Positions 10,809-24,222 of a stretch of DNA of 64,000 nucleotides are shown piece after piece (position 1 is the stretch's first letter; every line of letters starts with the position of its first letter). This DNA comes from Acanthosepion esculentum. Lineage: Eukaryota > Mollusca > Cephalopoda > Sepiida > Sepiidae. Under the pieces are notes generated by a model that was not told the DNA's origin, did no database searches, and saw only the letters and a program-made list of their open reading frames with translations. Where the stretch lies: contig OZ038509.1 of NCBI GenBank assembly GCA_964036315.1, forward strand, positions 29,466,968 to 29,530,967. The letters are read 5' to 3'. Made by a program: the position numbers and the translations under genes.

Positions 10809-13800
10809 GGTATTTTGCAAATTGATGTTGCTGTTTGAAAACATTAGAAAACCAATAAAATTATTGAAAATCGATATGGTATCGATCAGAAAATATTGAT
10901 TTTGACAATTTCCAACAGTTTCCACAAAGTTTTATTGCAAATATTATGTTTTACAAACTTCTGAAAAATATTGAAATTTCAACGCAAAAGTCAGCATTTC
11001 AAGCTACTTTTTCAACGTTAAACACGCTATTTTGCAAATTGATGTTGCTCTTTGAAAACATTAGAAAACCAATAAAATTATTGAAAATCGATATGGTATC
11101 GATCAGAAAATATTGATTTTGACAATTTCCAACAGTTTCCACAAAGTTTTATTGCAAATATTATGTTTTACAAAGTTTTGAAAAATATTGAAATTTCAAT
11201 GCAAAAGTCAGCATTTCAAGCTACTTTTTCAACGTTAAACACGGTATTTTGCAAATTGATGTTGCTGTTTGAAAACATTAGAAAACCAATAAAATTATTG
11301 AAAATCGATATGGTATCGATCAGAAAATATTGATTTTGACAATTTCCAACAGTTTCCACAAAGTTTTATTGCAAATATAAAGTTGTACAAACATTTGAAA
11401 AATATTGAAATTTCAATGCAAAAGTAAGCATTTCAAGGTAGTTTTTCAACGTTAAACACGGTATTTTAAAAATTGATGTTGATGTTTGAAAACATTAGAA
11501 TACCAATAAAATTATTGAAAATCGATATGGTATCGATCAGAAAATATTGATTTTGACAATTTCCAACAGTTTCCACAAAGTTTTATTGCAAATATTAAGT
11601 TTTACAAAGTTTTGAAAAATATTGAAATTTCAATGCAAAAGTAAGCATTTCAAGCTAGTTTTTCAACGTTAAACACGGTATTTTGCAAATTGATGTTGCT
11701 GTTTGAAAACATTAGAAAACCAATAAAATTATTGAAAATCGATATGGTATCGATCAGAAAATATTGATTTTGACAATTTCCAACAGTTTCCACAAAGTTT
11801 TATTGCAAATATAAAGTTTTACAAACATTTGAAAAATATTGAAATTTCATTGCAAAAGTAAGCATTTCAAGCTAATTTTTCAACGTTAAACACGGTATTT
11901 TGCAAATTGATGTTGCTGTTTGAAAACATTAGAAAACCAATAAAATTATTGAAAATCGATATGGTATCGATCAGAAAATATTGATTTTGACAATTTCCAA
12001 CAGTTTCCACAAAGTTTTATTGCAAATATAAAGTTTTACAAACTTTTGAAAAATATTGAAATTTCAATGCAAAAGTAAGCATTTCAATCTAGTTTTTCAA
12101 CGTTAAACACGGTATTTTGCAAATTGATGTTGCTGTTTGAAAACATTAGAAAACCAATAAAATTATTGAAAATCGATATGGTATCGATCAGAAAATATTG
12201 ATTTTGACAATTTCCAACAGTTTCCACAAAGTTTTATTGCAAATATTAAGTTTTACAAAGTTTTGAAAAATATTGAAATTTCAATGCAAAAGTAAGCATT
12301 TCAAGCTAGTTTTTCAACGTTAAACACGCTATTTTGCAAATTGATGTTGCTGTTTGAAAACATTAGAAAACCAATAAAATTATTGAAAATCGATATGGTA
12401 TCGATCAGAAAATATTGATTTTGACAATTTCCAACAGTTTCCACAAAGTTTTATTGCAAATATAAAGTTTTACAAACATTTGAAAAATATTGAAATTTCG
12501 ATGCAAAAGTAAGCATTTCAAGCTAGTTTTTCAACGTTAAACACGGTATTTTGAAAATTGATGTTGCTCTTTGAAAACATTAGAAAACCAATAAAATTAT
12601 TGAAAATCGATATGGTATCGATCAGAAAATATTGATTTTGACAATTTCCAACAGTTTCCACAAAGTTTTATTGCAAATATAAAGTTTTACAAACATTTGA
12701 AAAATATTGAAATTTCAATGCAAAAGTAAGCATTTCAAGCTAATTTTTCAACGTTAAACACGGTATTTTGCAAATTGATGTTGCTGTTTGAAAACATTAG
12801 AAAACCAATAAAATTATTGAAAATCGATATGGTATCGATCAGAAAATATTGATTTTGACAATTTCCAACAGTTTCCACAAAGTTTTATTGCAAATATAAA
12901 GTTTTACAAACATTTGAAAAATATTGAAATTTCAATGCAAAAGTAAGCATTTCAAGCTAGTTTTTCAACGTTAAACACGGTATTTTGAAAATTGATGTTG
13001 CTGTTTGAAAACATTAGAAAACCAATAAAATTATTGAAAATCGATATGGTATCGATCAGAAAATATTGATTTTGACAATTTCCAACAGTTTCCACAAAGT
13101 TTTATTGCAAATATAAAGTTTTACAAACTTTTGAAAAATATTGAAATTTCAATGCAAAAGTAAGCATTTCAATCTAGTTTTTCAACGTTAAACACGGTAT
13201 TTTGAAAATTGATGTTTGAAAACATTAGAAAACCAATAAAATTATTGAAAATCGATATGGTATCGATCAGAAAATATTGATTTTGACAATTTCCAACAGT
13301 TTCCACAAAGTTTTATTGCAAATATTATGTTTTACAAACTTCTGAAAAATATTGAAATTTCAACGCAAAAGTCAGCATTTCAAGCTAGTTTTTCAACGTT
13401 AAACACGCTATTTTGCAAATTGATGTTGCTCTTTGAAAACATTAGAAAACCAATAAAATTATTGAAAATCGATATGGTATCGATCAGAAAATATTGATTT
13501 TGACAATTTCCAACAGTTTCCACAAAGTTTTATTGCAAATATTATGTTGTACAAACTTTTGAAAAATATTGAAATTTCAACGCAAAAGTCAGCATTTCAA
13601 GCTACTTTTTCAACCTTAAACACGCTATTTTGCAAATTGATGTTGCTGTTTGAAAACATTAGAAAACCAATAAAATTATTGAAAATCGATATGGTATCGA
13701 TCAGAAAATATTGATTTTGACAATTTCCAACAGTTTCCACAAAGTTTTATTGCAAATATAAAGTTTTACAAACATTTGAAAAATATTGAAATTTCGATGC

Positions 13801-14274
13801 AAAAGTAAGCATTTCAAGCTAGTTTTTCAACGTTAAACACGGTATTTTGAAAATTGATGTTGCTGTTTGAAAACATTAGAAAACCAATAAAATTATTGAA
13901 AATCGATATGGTATCGATCAGAAAATATTGATTTTGACAATTTCCAACAGTTTCCACAAAGTTTTATTGCAAATATAAAGTTTTACAAACATTTGAAAAA
14001 TATTGAAATTTCAATGCAAAAGTAAGCATTTCAAGGTAGTTTTTCAACGTTAAACACGGTATTTTGAAAATTGATGTTGCTGTTTGAAAACATTAGAAAA
14101 CCAATAAAATTATTGAAAATCGATATGGTATCGATCAGAAAATATTGATTTTGACAATTTCCAACAGTTTCCACAAAGTTTTATTGCAAATATAAAGTTT
14201 TACAAACATTTGAAAAATATTGAAATTTCAATGCAAAAGTAAGCATTTCAAGCTAATTTTTCAACGTTAAACAC
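10809..14274 (+). repeat. Mixed units with a 1296-bp hexamer
   Basis: After the hybrid unit, M4, M5 and M6 recur at 11026, 11243 and 11460. Units opening gctatt and containing tttcgatgc start at 12328 and 13624, 1296 bp apart (6 x 217 - 6, with one 6-bp-deleted unit at 13196), indicating a hexamer with a partial second copy. Nothing other than satellite is present. Confidence 0.75.
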
Positions 14275-14708
14275 GGTATTTTGCAAATTGATGTTGCTGT
14301 TTGAAAACATTAGAAAACCAATAAAATTATTGAAAATCGATATGGTATCGATCAGAAAATATTGATTTTTACAATTTCCAACAGTTTCCACAAAGTTTTA
14401 TTGCAAATATAAAGTTTTACAAACATTTGAAAAATATTGAAATTTCAATGCAAAAGTAAGCATTTCAAGCTAATTTTTCAACGTTAAACACGGTATTTTG
14501 CAAATTGATGTTGCTGTTTGAAAACATTAGAAAACCAATAAAATTATTGAAAATCGATATGGTATCGATCAGAAAATATTGATTTTTACAATTTCCAACA
14601 GTTTCCACAAAGTTTTATTGCAAATATAAAGTTTTACAAACTTTTGAAAAATATTGAAATTTCAATGCAAAAGTAAGCATTTCAAGCTAGTTTTTCAACG
14701 TTAAACAC
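14275..14708 (+). repeat. Doublet of two like units
   Basis: Two adjacent units both carry gatttttaca in place of gattttgaca, a form I saw nowhere else, and both lack the g at position 44. They differ near position 150 (acatttg in the first, acttttg in the second). A single-unit duplication is the simplest explanation. Confidence 0.8.
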
Positions 14709-16002
14709 GGTATTTTGCAAATTGATGTTGCTGTTTGAAAACATTAGAAAAGCAATAAAATTATTGAAAATCGATATGGTATCGATCAGAAAATATTGAT
14801 TTTGACAATTTCCAACAGTTTCCACAAAGTTTTATTGCAAATATAAAGTTTTACAAACATTTGAAAAATATCGAAATTTCAATGCAAAAGTAAGCATTTC
14901 AAGCTAGTTTTTCAACGTTAAACACGGTATTTTGAAAATTGATGTTGCTGTTTGAAAACATTAGAAAACCAATAAAATTATTGAAAATCGATATGGTATC
15001 GATCTGAAAATATTGATTTTGACAATTTCCAACAGTTTCCACAAAGTTTTATTGCAAATATAAAGTTTTACAAACTTTTGAAAAATATTGAAATTTCAAT
15101 GCAAAAAAGCATTTCAATCTAGTTTTTCAACGTTAAACACGGTATTTTGAAAATTGATGTTTGAAAACATTAGAAAACCAATAAAATTATTGAAAATCGA
15201 TATGGTATCGAACAGAAAATATTGATTTTGACAATTTCCAACAGTTTCCACAAAGTTTTATTGCAAATATTAAGTTTTACAAAGTTTTGAAAAATATTGA
15301 AATTTCAATGCAAAAGTAAGCATTTCAAGCTAGTTTTTCAACGTTAAACACGCTATTTTGCAAATTGATGTTGCTGTTTGAAAACATTAGAAAACCAATA
15401 AAATTATTGAAAATCGATATGGTATCGATCAGAAAATATTGATTTTGACAATTTCCAACAGTTTCCACAAAGTTTTATTGCAAATATAAAGTTGTACAAA
15501 CATTTGAAAAATATTGAAATTTCAATGCAAAAGTAAGCATTTCAAGCTAGTTTTTCAACGTTAAACACGGTATTTTAAAAATTGATGTTGCTGTTTGAAA
15601 ACATTAGAATACCAATAAAATTATTGAAAATCGATATGGTATCGATCAGAAAATATTGATTTTGACAATTTCCAACAGTTTCCACAAAGTTTTATTGCAA
15701 ATATTAAGTTTTACAAACTTTTGAAAAATATTGAAATTTCAATGCAAAAGTAAGCATTTCAAGCTAGTTTTTCAACGTTAAACACGGTATTTTGCAAATT
15801 GATGTTGCTGTTTGAAAACATTAGAAAAGCAATAAAATTATTGAAAATCGATATGGTATCGATCAGAAAATATTGATTTTGACAATTTCCAACAGTTTCC
15901 ACAAAGTTTTATTGCAAATATAAAGTTTTACAAATATTTGAAAAATATTGAAATTTCAATGCAAAAGTAAGCATTACAAGCTAATTTTTCAACGTTAAAC
16001 AC

Positions 16003-18813
16003 GGTATTTTGCAAATTGATGTTGCTGTTTGAAAACATTAGAAAACCAATAAAATTATTGAAAATCGATATGGTATCGATCAGAAAATATTGATTTCGAC
16101 AATTTCCAACAGTTTCCACAAAGTTTTATTGCAAATATTAAGTTTTACAAACTTTTGAAAAATATTGAAATTTCAATGCAAAAGTAAGCATTTCAAGCTA
16201 GTTTTTCAACGTTAAACACGGTATTTTAAAAATTGATGTTGATGTTTGAAAACATTAGAATACCAATAAAATTATTGAAAATCGATATGGTATCGATCAG
16301 AAAATATTGATTTTGACAATTTCCAACCGTTTCCACAAAGTTTTATTGCAAATATTAAGTTTTACAAACTTTTGAAAAATATTGAAATTTCAATGCAAAA
16401 GTAAGCATTTCAAGGTAGTTTTTCAACGTTAAACACGGTATTTTGCAAATTGATGTTCCTGTTTGAAAACATTAGAAAACCAATAAAATTATTGAAAATC
16501 GATATGGTATCGATCAGAAAATATTGATTTTGACAATTTCCAACAGTTTCCACAAAGTTTTATTGCAAATATAAAGTTGTACAAACATTTGAAAAATATT
16601 GAAATTTCAATGCAAAAGTAAGCATTTCAAGCTAGTTTTTCAACGTTAAACACGGTATTTTAAAAATTGATGTTGCTGTTTGAAAACATTAGAATACCAA
16701 TAAAATTATTGAAAATCGATATGGTATCGATCAGAAAATATTGATTTTGACAATTTCCAACAGTTTCCACAAAGTTTTATTGCAAATATTAAGTTTTACA
16801 AAGTTTTGAAAAATATTGAAATTTCAATGCAAAAGTAAGCATTTCAAGCTAGTTTTTCAACGTTAAACACGGTATTTTGCAAATTGATGTTGCTATTTGA
16901 AAACATTAGAAAAGCAATAAAATTATTGAAAATCGATATGGTATCGATCAGAAAATATTGATTTTGACAATTTCCAACAGTTTCCACAAAGTTTTATTGC
17001 AAATATAAAGTTTTACAAACATTTGAAAAATATTGAAATTTCAATGCAAAAGTAAGCATTTCAAGCTAGTTTTTCAACGTTAAACACGGTATTTTGCAAA
17101 TTGATGTTGCTGTTTGAAAACATTAGAAAACCAATAAAATTATTGAAAATCCATACGGTACCGATCAGAAAATATTGATTTTGACAATTTCCAACAGTTT
17201 CCACAAAGTTTTATTGCAAATATAAAGTTTTACAAAGTTTTGAAAAATATTGAAATTTCAATGCAAAAGTAAGCATTTCAAGCTAGTTTTTCAACGTTAA
17301 ACACGGTATTTTGCAAATTGATGTTGCTGTTTGAAAACATTAGAAAACCAATAAAATTATTGAAAATCGATATGGTATCGATCAGAAAATATTGATTTTG
17401 ACAATTTCCAACAGTTTCCACAAAGTTTTATTGCAAATATAAAGTTGTACAAACATTTGAAAAATATTGAAATTTCAATGCAAAAGTAAGCATTTCAAGC
17501 TAGTTTTTCAACGTTAAACACGGTATTTTAAAAATTGAAGTTGCTGTTTGAAAACATTAGAATACCAATAAAATTATTGAAAATCGATATGGTATCGATC
17601 AGAAAATATTGATTTTGACAATTTCCAACAGTTTCCACAAAGTTTTATTGCAAATATTAAGTTTTACAAACTTTTGAAAAATATTGAAATTTCAATGCAA
17701 AAGTAAGCATTTCAAGCTAGCTTTTCAACGTTAAACACGGTATTTTGCAAATTGATGTTGCTGTTTGAAAACATTAGAAAAGCAATAAAATTATTGAAAA
17801 TCGATATGGTATCGATCAGAAAATATTGATTTTGACAATTTCCAACAGTTTCCACAAAGTTTTATTGCAAATATTAAGTTTTACAAAATATTGAAATTTC
17901 AATGCAAAAGTAAGCATTTCAAGCTTGTTTTTCAACGTTAAACACGGTATTTTGCAAATTGATGTTGCTGTTTGAAAACATTAGAAAAGCAATAAAATTA
18001 TTGAAAATCGATATGGTATCGATCAGAAAATATTGATTTTGACAATTTCCAACAGTTTTCACAAAGTTTTATTGCAAATATAAAGTTTTACAAACATTTG
18101 AAAAATATTGAAATTTCAATGCAAAAGTAAGCATTTCAAGCTAGTTTTTCAACGTTAAACACGGTATTTTGAAAATTGATGTTGCTGTTTGAAAACATTA
18201 GAAAACCAATAAAATTATTGAAAATCGATATGGTATCGATCAGAAAATATTGATTTTGACAATTTCCAACAGTTTCCACAAAGTTTTATTGCAAATATAA
18301 AGTTTTACAAATATTTGAAAAATATTGAAATTTCAATGCAAAAGTAAGCATTTCAAGCTAGTTTTTCAACGTTAAACACGGTATTTTGAAAATTGATGTT
18401 GCTGTTTGAAAACATTAGAAAACCAATAAAATTATTGAAAATCGATATGGTATCGATCAGAAAATATTGATTTTGACAATTTCCAACAGTTTCCACAAAG
18501 TTTTATTGCAAATATAAAGTTTTACAAATATTTGAAAAATATTGAAATTTCAATGCAAAAGTAAGCATTTCAAGCTAATTTTTCAACGTTAAACACGGTA
18601 TTTTGCAAATTGATGTTGCTGTTTGAAAACATTAGAAAACCAATAAAATTATTGAAAATCGATATGGTATCGATCAGAAAATATTGATTTTGACAATTTC
18701 CAACAGTTTCCACAAAGTTTTATTGCAAATATAAAGTTTTACAAATATTTGAAAAATATTGAAATTTCAATGCAAAAGTAAGCATTTCAAGCTAATTTTT
18801 CAACGTTAAACAC
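16003..18813 (+). repeat. 2811-bp (13-unit) spacing to the next copy
   Basis: Three units in a row, with gatttcgac, then ttgatg plus ccaaccg, then ttcctg, start at 16003 and again at 18814. The offset is 13 x 217 - 10, and the 10-bp-deleted unit at 17739-17945 accounts for the -10. Similarity is clear for roughly the first 560 bp and breaks down where the left copy has ttgtac and the right has attaag. The rest is mixed units. Confidence 0.75.
17739..17945 (+). repeat. Recurrent 10-bp-deleted unit (207 bp)
   Basis: The hypervariable stretch reads ttttacaaaatattg, missing 10 bp between two A-runs (3-bp microhomology). The same deletion is in units starting at 17739, 24016, 27471, 28545, 35475 and 36549; the last two are the copies of 27471 and 28545 within the 8004-bp duplication. 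An identical breakpoint suggests one origin. Confidence 0.92.
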
Positions 18814-20960
18814 GGTATTTTGCAAATTGATGTTGCTGTTTGAAAACATTAGAAAACCAATAAAATTATTGAAAATCGATATGGTATCGATCAGAAAATA
18901 TTGATTTCGACAATTTCCAACAGTTTCCACAAAGTTTTATTGCAAATATTAAGTTTTACAAACTTTTGAAAAATATTGAAATTTCAATGCAAAAGTAAGC
19001 ATTTCAAGCTAGTTTTTCAACGTTAAACACGGTATTTTAAAAATTGATGTTGATGTTTGAAAACATTAGAATACCAATAAAATTATTGAAAATCGATATG
19101 GTATCGATCAGAAAATATTGATTTTGACAATTTCCAACCGTTTCCACAAAGTTTTATTGCAAATATTAAGTTTTACAAACTTTTGAAAAATATTGAAATT
19201 TCAATGCAAAAGTAAGCATTTCAAGGTAGTTTTTCAACGTTAAACACGGTATTTTGCAAATTGATGTTCCTGTTTGAAAACATTAGAAAACCAATAAAAT
19301 TATTGAAAATCGATATGGTATCGATCAGAAAATATTGATTTTGACAATTTCCAACAGTTTCCACAAAGTTTTATTGCAAATATTAAGTTTTACAAAGTTT
19401 TGAAAAATATTGAAATTTCAATGCAAAAGTAAGCATTTCAAGCTAGTTTTTCAACGTTAAACACGGTATTTTGCAAATTGATGTTGCTGTTTGAAAACAT
19501 TAGAAAAGCAATAAAATTATTGAAAATCGATATGGTAACGATCAGAAAATATTGATTTTGACAATTTCCAACAGTTTCCACAAAGTTTTATTGCAAATAT
19601 AAAGTTTTACAAACATTTGAAAAATATTGAAATTTCAATGCAAAAGTAAGCATTTCAAGCTTGTTTTTCAACGTTAAACACGGTATTTTGCAAATTGATG
19701 TTGCTGTTTGAAAACATTAGAAAAGCAATAAAATTATTGAAAATCGATATGGTATCGATCAGAAAATATTGATTTTGACAATTTCCAACAGTTTCCACAA
19801 AGTTTTATTGCAAATATAAAGTTTTACAAACATTTGAAAAATATTGAAATTTCAATGCAAAAGTAAGCATTTCAAGCTAGTTTTTCAACGTTAAACACGG
19901 TATTTTGAAAATTGATGTTGCTGTTTGAAAACATTAGAAAACCAATAAAATTATTGAAAATCGATATGGTATCGATCAGAAAATATTGATTTTGACAATT
20001 TCCAACAGTTTCCACAAAGTTTTATTGCAAATATAAAGTTTTACAAATATTTGAAAAATATTGAAATTTCAATGCAAAAGTAAGCATTTCAAGCTAATTT
20101 TTCAACGTTAAACACGGTATTTTGCAAATTGATGTTGCTGTTTGAAAACATTAGAAAACCAATAAAATTATTGAAAATCGATATGGTATCGATCAGAAAA
20201 TATTGATTTCGACAATTTCCAACAGTTTCCACAAAGTTTTATTGCAAATATTAAGTTTTACAAACTTTTGAAAAATATTGAAATTTCAATGCAAAAGTAA
20301 GCATTTCAAGCTAGTTTTTCAACGTTAAACACGGTATTTTAAAAATTGATGTTGATGTTTGAAAACATTAGAATACCAATAAAATTATTGAAAATCGATA
20401 TGGTATCGATCAGAAAATATTGATTTTGACAATTTCCAACCGTTTCCACAAAGTTTTATTGCAAATATTAAGTTTTACAAACTTTTGAAAAATATTGAAA
20501 TTTCAATGCAAAAGTAAGCATTTCAAGGTAGTTTTTCAACGTTAAACACGGTATTTTGCAAATTGATGTTCCTGTTTGAAAACATTAGAAAACCAATAAA
20601 ATTATTGAAAATCGATATGGTATCGATCAGAAAATATTGATTTTGACAATTTCCAACAGTTTCCACAAAGTTTTATTGCAAATATTAAGTTTTACAAAGT
20701 TTTGAAAAATATTGAAATTTCAATGCAAAAGTAAGCATTTCAAGCTAGTTTTTCAACGTTAAACACGGTATTTTGCAAATTGATGTTGCTGTTTGAAAAC
20801 ATTAGAAAAGCAATAAAATTATTGAAAATCGATATGGTATCGATCAGAAAATATTGATTTTGACAATTTCCAACAGTTTCCACAAAGTTTTATTGCAAAT
20901 ATAAAGTTTTACAAACATTTGAAAAATATTGAAATTTCAATGCAAAAGTAAGCATTTCAA
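18814..20960 (+). repeat. Hexamer HOR, 1302 bp, about 1.7 copies
   Basis: Units with gatttcgac (18814, 20116), with ttgatg and ccaaccg (19031, 20333) and with ttcctg (19248, 20550) recur exactly 6 x 217 bp apart. The second copy ends about 20960, where a unit with gatgtgg and attatgtttttc begins a different order. Confidence 0.82.
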
Positions 20961-20984
20961 GCTAGTTTTTCAACGTTAAACACG

Positions 20985-22285
20985 GTATTTTGAAAATTGA
21001 TGTTGCTGTTTGAAAACATTAGAAAACCAATAAAATTATTGAAAATCGATGTGGTATCGATCAGAAAATATTGATTTTGACAATTTCCAACAGTTTCCAC
21101 AAAGTTTTATTGCAAATATTATGTTTTTCAAACTTTTGAAAAATATTGAAATTTCAATGCAAAAGTAAGCATTTCAAGCTAGTTTTTCAACGTTAAACAC
21201 GGTATTTTGCAAATTGATGTTGCTGTTTGAAAACATTAAAAAACCAATAAAATTATTGAAAATCGATATGGTATCGATCAGAAAATATTGATTTTGACAA
21301 TTTCCAACAGTTTCCACAAAGTTTTATTGCAAATATAAAGTTGTACAAACATTTGAAAAATATTGAAATTTCAATGCAAAAGTAAGCATTTCAAGCTAGT
21401 TTTTCAACGTTAAACACGGTATTTTAAAAATTGAAGTTGATGTTTGAAAACATTAGAATACCAATAAAATTATTGAAAATCGATATGGTATCGATCAGAA
21501 AATATTGATTTTGACAATTTCCAACAGTTTCCACAAAGTTTTATTGCAAATATTAAGTTTTACAAACTTTTGAAAAATATTGAAATTTCAATGCAAAAGT
21601 AAGCATTTCAAGCTAGTTTTTCAACTTTAAACACGGTATTTTGCAAATTGATGTTCCTGTTTGAAAACATTAGAAAACCAATAAAATTATTGAAAATCGA
21701 TATGGTATCGATCAGAAAATATTGATTTTGACAATTTCCAACAGTTTCCACAAAGTTTTATTGCAAATATTATGTTTTACAAACTTTTGAAAAATATTGA
21801 AATTTCAACGCAAAAGTCAGCATTTCAAGCTACTTTTTCAACGTTAAACACGCTATTTTGCAAATTGATGTTGCTGTTTGAAAACATTAGAAAACCAATA
21901 AAATTATTGAAAATCGATATGGTATCGATCAGAAAATATTGATTTTGACAATTTCCAACAGTTTCCACAAAGTTTTATTGCAAATATAAAGTTTTACAAA
22001 CATTTGAAAAATATTGAAATTTCAATGCAAAAGTAAGCATTTCAAGCTAGTTTTTCAACGTTAAACACGGTATTTTGAAAATTGATGTTGCTGTTTGAAA
22101 ACATTAGAAAACCAATAAAATTATTGAAAATCGATATGGTATCGATCAGAAAATATTGATTTTGACAATTTCCAACAGTTTCCACAAAGTTTTATTGCAA
22201 ATATAAAGTTTTACAAACATTTGAAAAATATTGAAATTTCAATGCAAAAGTAAGCATTTCAAGCTAGTTTTTCAACGTTAAACAC
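20985..22285 (+). repeat. Irregular satellite units
   Basis: Six units of mixed subtype. They include one with attatgtttttc (near 21118), one with ttgtac, one with ttgatg, one with aactttaaac, a gctatt unit at 21852 and a consensus-like unit at 22069. No HOR order is evident except that the last two lie at the left edge of the 2371-bp repeat shared with 24.2-26.1 kb. Confidence 0.7.
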
Positions 22286-23153
22286 GGTATTTTGAAAATT
22301 GATGTTGCTGTTTGAAAACATTAGAAAACCAATAAAATTATTGAAAATCGATATGGTATCGATCAGAAAATATTGATTTTGACAATTTCCAACAGTTTCC
22401 ACAAAGTTTTATTGCAAATATAAAGTTTTACAAACATTTGAAAAATATTGAAATTTCAATGCAAAAGTAAGCATTTCTAGCTAATTTTTCAACGTTAAAC
22501 ACGGTATTTTGCAAATTGATGTTGCTGTTTGAAAACATTAGAAAACCAATAAAATTATTGAAAATCGATATGGTATCGATCAGAAAATATTGATTTTGAC
22601 AATTTCCAACAGTTTCCACAAAGTTTTATTGCAAATATAAAGTTTTACAAACTTTTGAAAAATATTGAAATTTCAATGCAAAAGTAAGCATTTCAAGCTA
22701 GTTTTTCAACGTTAAACACGGTATTTTGCAAATTGATGTTGCTGTTTGAAAACATTAGAAAAGCAATAAAATTATTGAAAATCGATATGGTATCGATCAG
22801 AAAATATTGATTTTGACAATTTCCAACAGTTTCCACAAAGTTTTATTGCAAATATAAAGTTTTACAAACATTTGAAAAATATTGAAATTTCAATGCAAAA
22901 GTAAGCATTTCTAGCTAATTTTTCAACGTTAAACACGGTATTTTGCAAATTGATGTTGCTGTTTGAAAACATTAGAAAACCAATAAAATTATTGAAAATC
23001 GATATGGTATCGATCAGAAAATATTGATTTTGACAATTTCCAACAGTTTCCACAAAGTTTTATTGCAAATATAAAGTTTTACAAACTTTTGAAAAATATT
23101 GAAATTTCAATGCAAAAGTAAGCATTTCAAGCTAGTTTTTCAACGTTAAACAC
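22286..23153 (+). repeat. Dimer HOR, 434 bp, two copies
   Basis: A unit with gcatttctagctaat alternates with a unit with acttttg and the common gctag. The pair repeats at 22286 and 22720 (434 bp). In the second pair the first unit has g at 44. The same pair of pairs recurs 2371 bp to the right (starting about 24657) and again 8004 bp beyond that (about 32661). Confidence 0.85.
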
Positions 23154-24222
23154 GGTATTTTGCAAATTGATGTTGCTGTTTGAAAACATTAGAAAAGCAA
23201 TAAAATTATTGAAAATCGATATGGTATCGATCAGAAAATATTGATTTTGACAATTTCCAACAGTTTCCACAAAGTTTTATTGCAAATATAAAGTTTTACA
23301 AACATTTGAAAAATATCGAAATTTCAATGCAAAAGTAAGCATTTCAAGCTAGTTTTTCAACGTTAAACACGGTATTTTGAAAATTGATGTTGCTGTTTGA
23401 AAACATTAGAAAACCAATAAAATTATTGAAAATCGATATGGTATCGATCTGAAAATATTGATTTTGACAATTTCCAACAGTTTCCACAAAGTTTTATTGC
23501 AAATATAAAGTTTTACAAACTTTTGAAAAATATTGAAATTTCAATGCAAAAGTAAGCATTTCAATCTAGTTTTTCAACGTTAAACACGGTATTTTGAAAA
23601 TTGATGTTTGAAAACATTAGAAAACCAATAAAATTATTGAAAATCGATATGGTATCGATCAGAAAATATTGATTTTGACAATTTCCAACAGTTTCCACAA
23701 AGTTTTATTGCAAATATTATGTTTTACAAACTTCTGAAAAATATTGAAATTTCAACGCAAAAGTCAGCATTTCAAGCTACTTTTTCAACGTTAAACACGC
23801 TATTTTGCAAATTGATGTTGCTCTTTGAAAACATTAGAAAACCAATAAAATTATTGAAAATCGATATGGTATCGATCAGAAAATATTGATTTTGACAATT
23901 TCCAACAGTTTCCACAAAGTTTTATTGCAAATATTATGTTTTACAAACTTTTGAAAAATATTGAAATTTCAACGCAAAAGTCAGCATTTCAAGCTACTTT
24001 TTCAACGTTAAACACGCTATTTTGCAAATTGATGTTGCTGTTTGAAAACATTAGAAAACCAATAAAATTATTGAAAATCGATATGGTATCGATCAGAAAA
24101 TATTGATTTTGACAATTTCCAACAGTTTCCACAAAGTTTTATTGCAAATATTAAGTTTTACAAAATATTGAAATTTCAATGCAAAAGTAAGCATTTCAAG
24201 CTAGTTTTTCAACGTTAAACAC
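23154..24222 (+). repeat. M1-M2-M3-M4 cassette and a 10-bp-deleted unit
   Basis: Units at 23154 (tatcgaaa), 23371 (gatctg), 23588 (6-bp deletion) and 23799 (gctatt, ctctttg) match the cassette at 5625. Then comes a 207-bp gctatt unit (24016-24222). The 24.2-26.1 kb segment repeats the 21.9-23.7 kb segment at an offset of 2371 bp (11 x 217 - 16); similarity stops in the 6-bp-deleted unit, where this copy has cttctg and the right copy cttttg. Confidence 0.8.

Noticed and set aside
15928..16119. 63-codon reading frame on the minus strand, with near-identical frames at 22428, 22862, 24799, 25233, 32803 and 33237
   Set aside because: These are satellite sequence read on the minus strand. They open only where subtype changes (attacaagc, tctagc, gctaat) remove stops. 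The start and stop fall at the same unit positions in each, the copies reflect the DNA duplications (offsets 434, 2371, 8004 bp), and there is no upstream gene structure. A 217-bp unit also shifts frame every copy.
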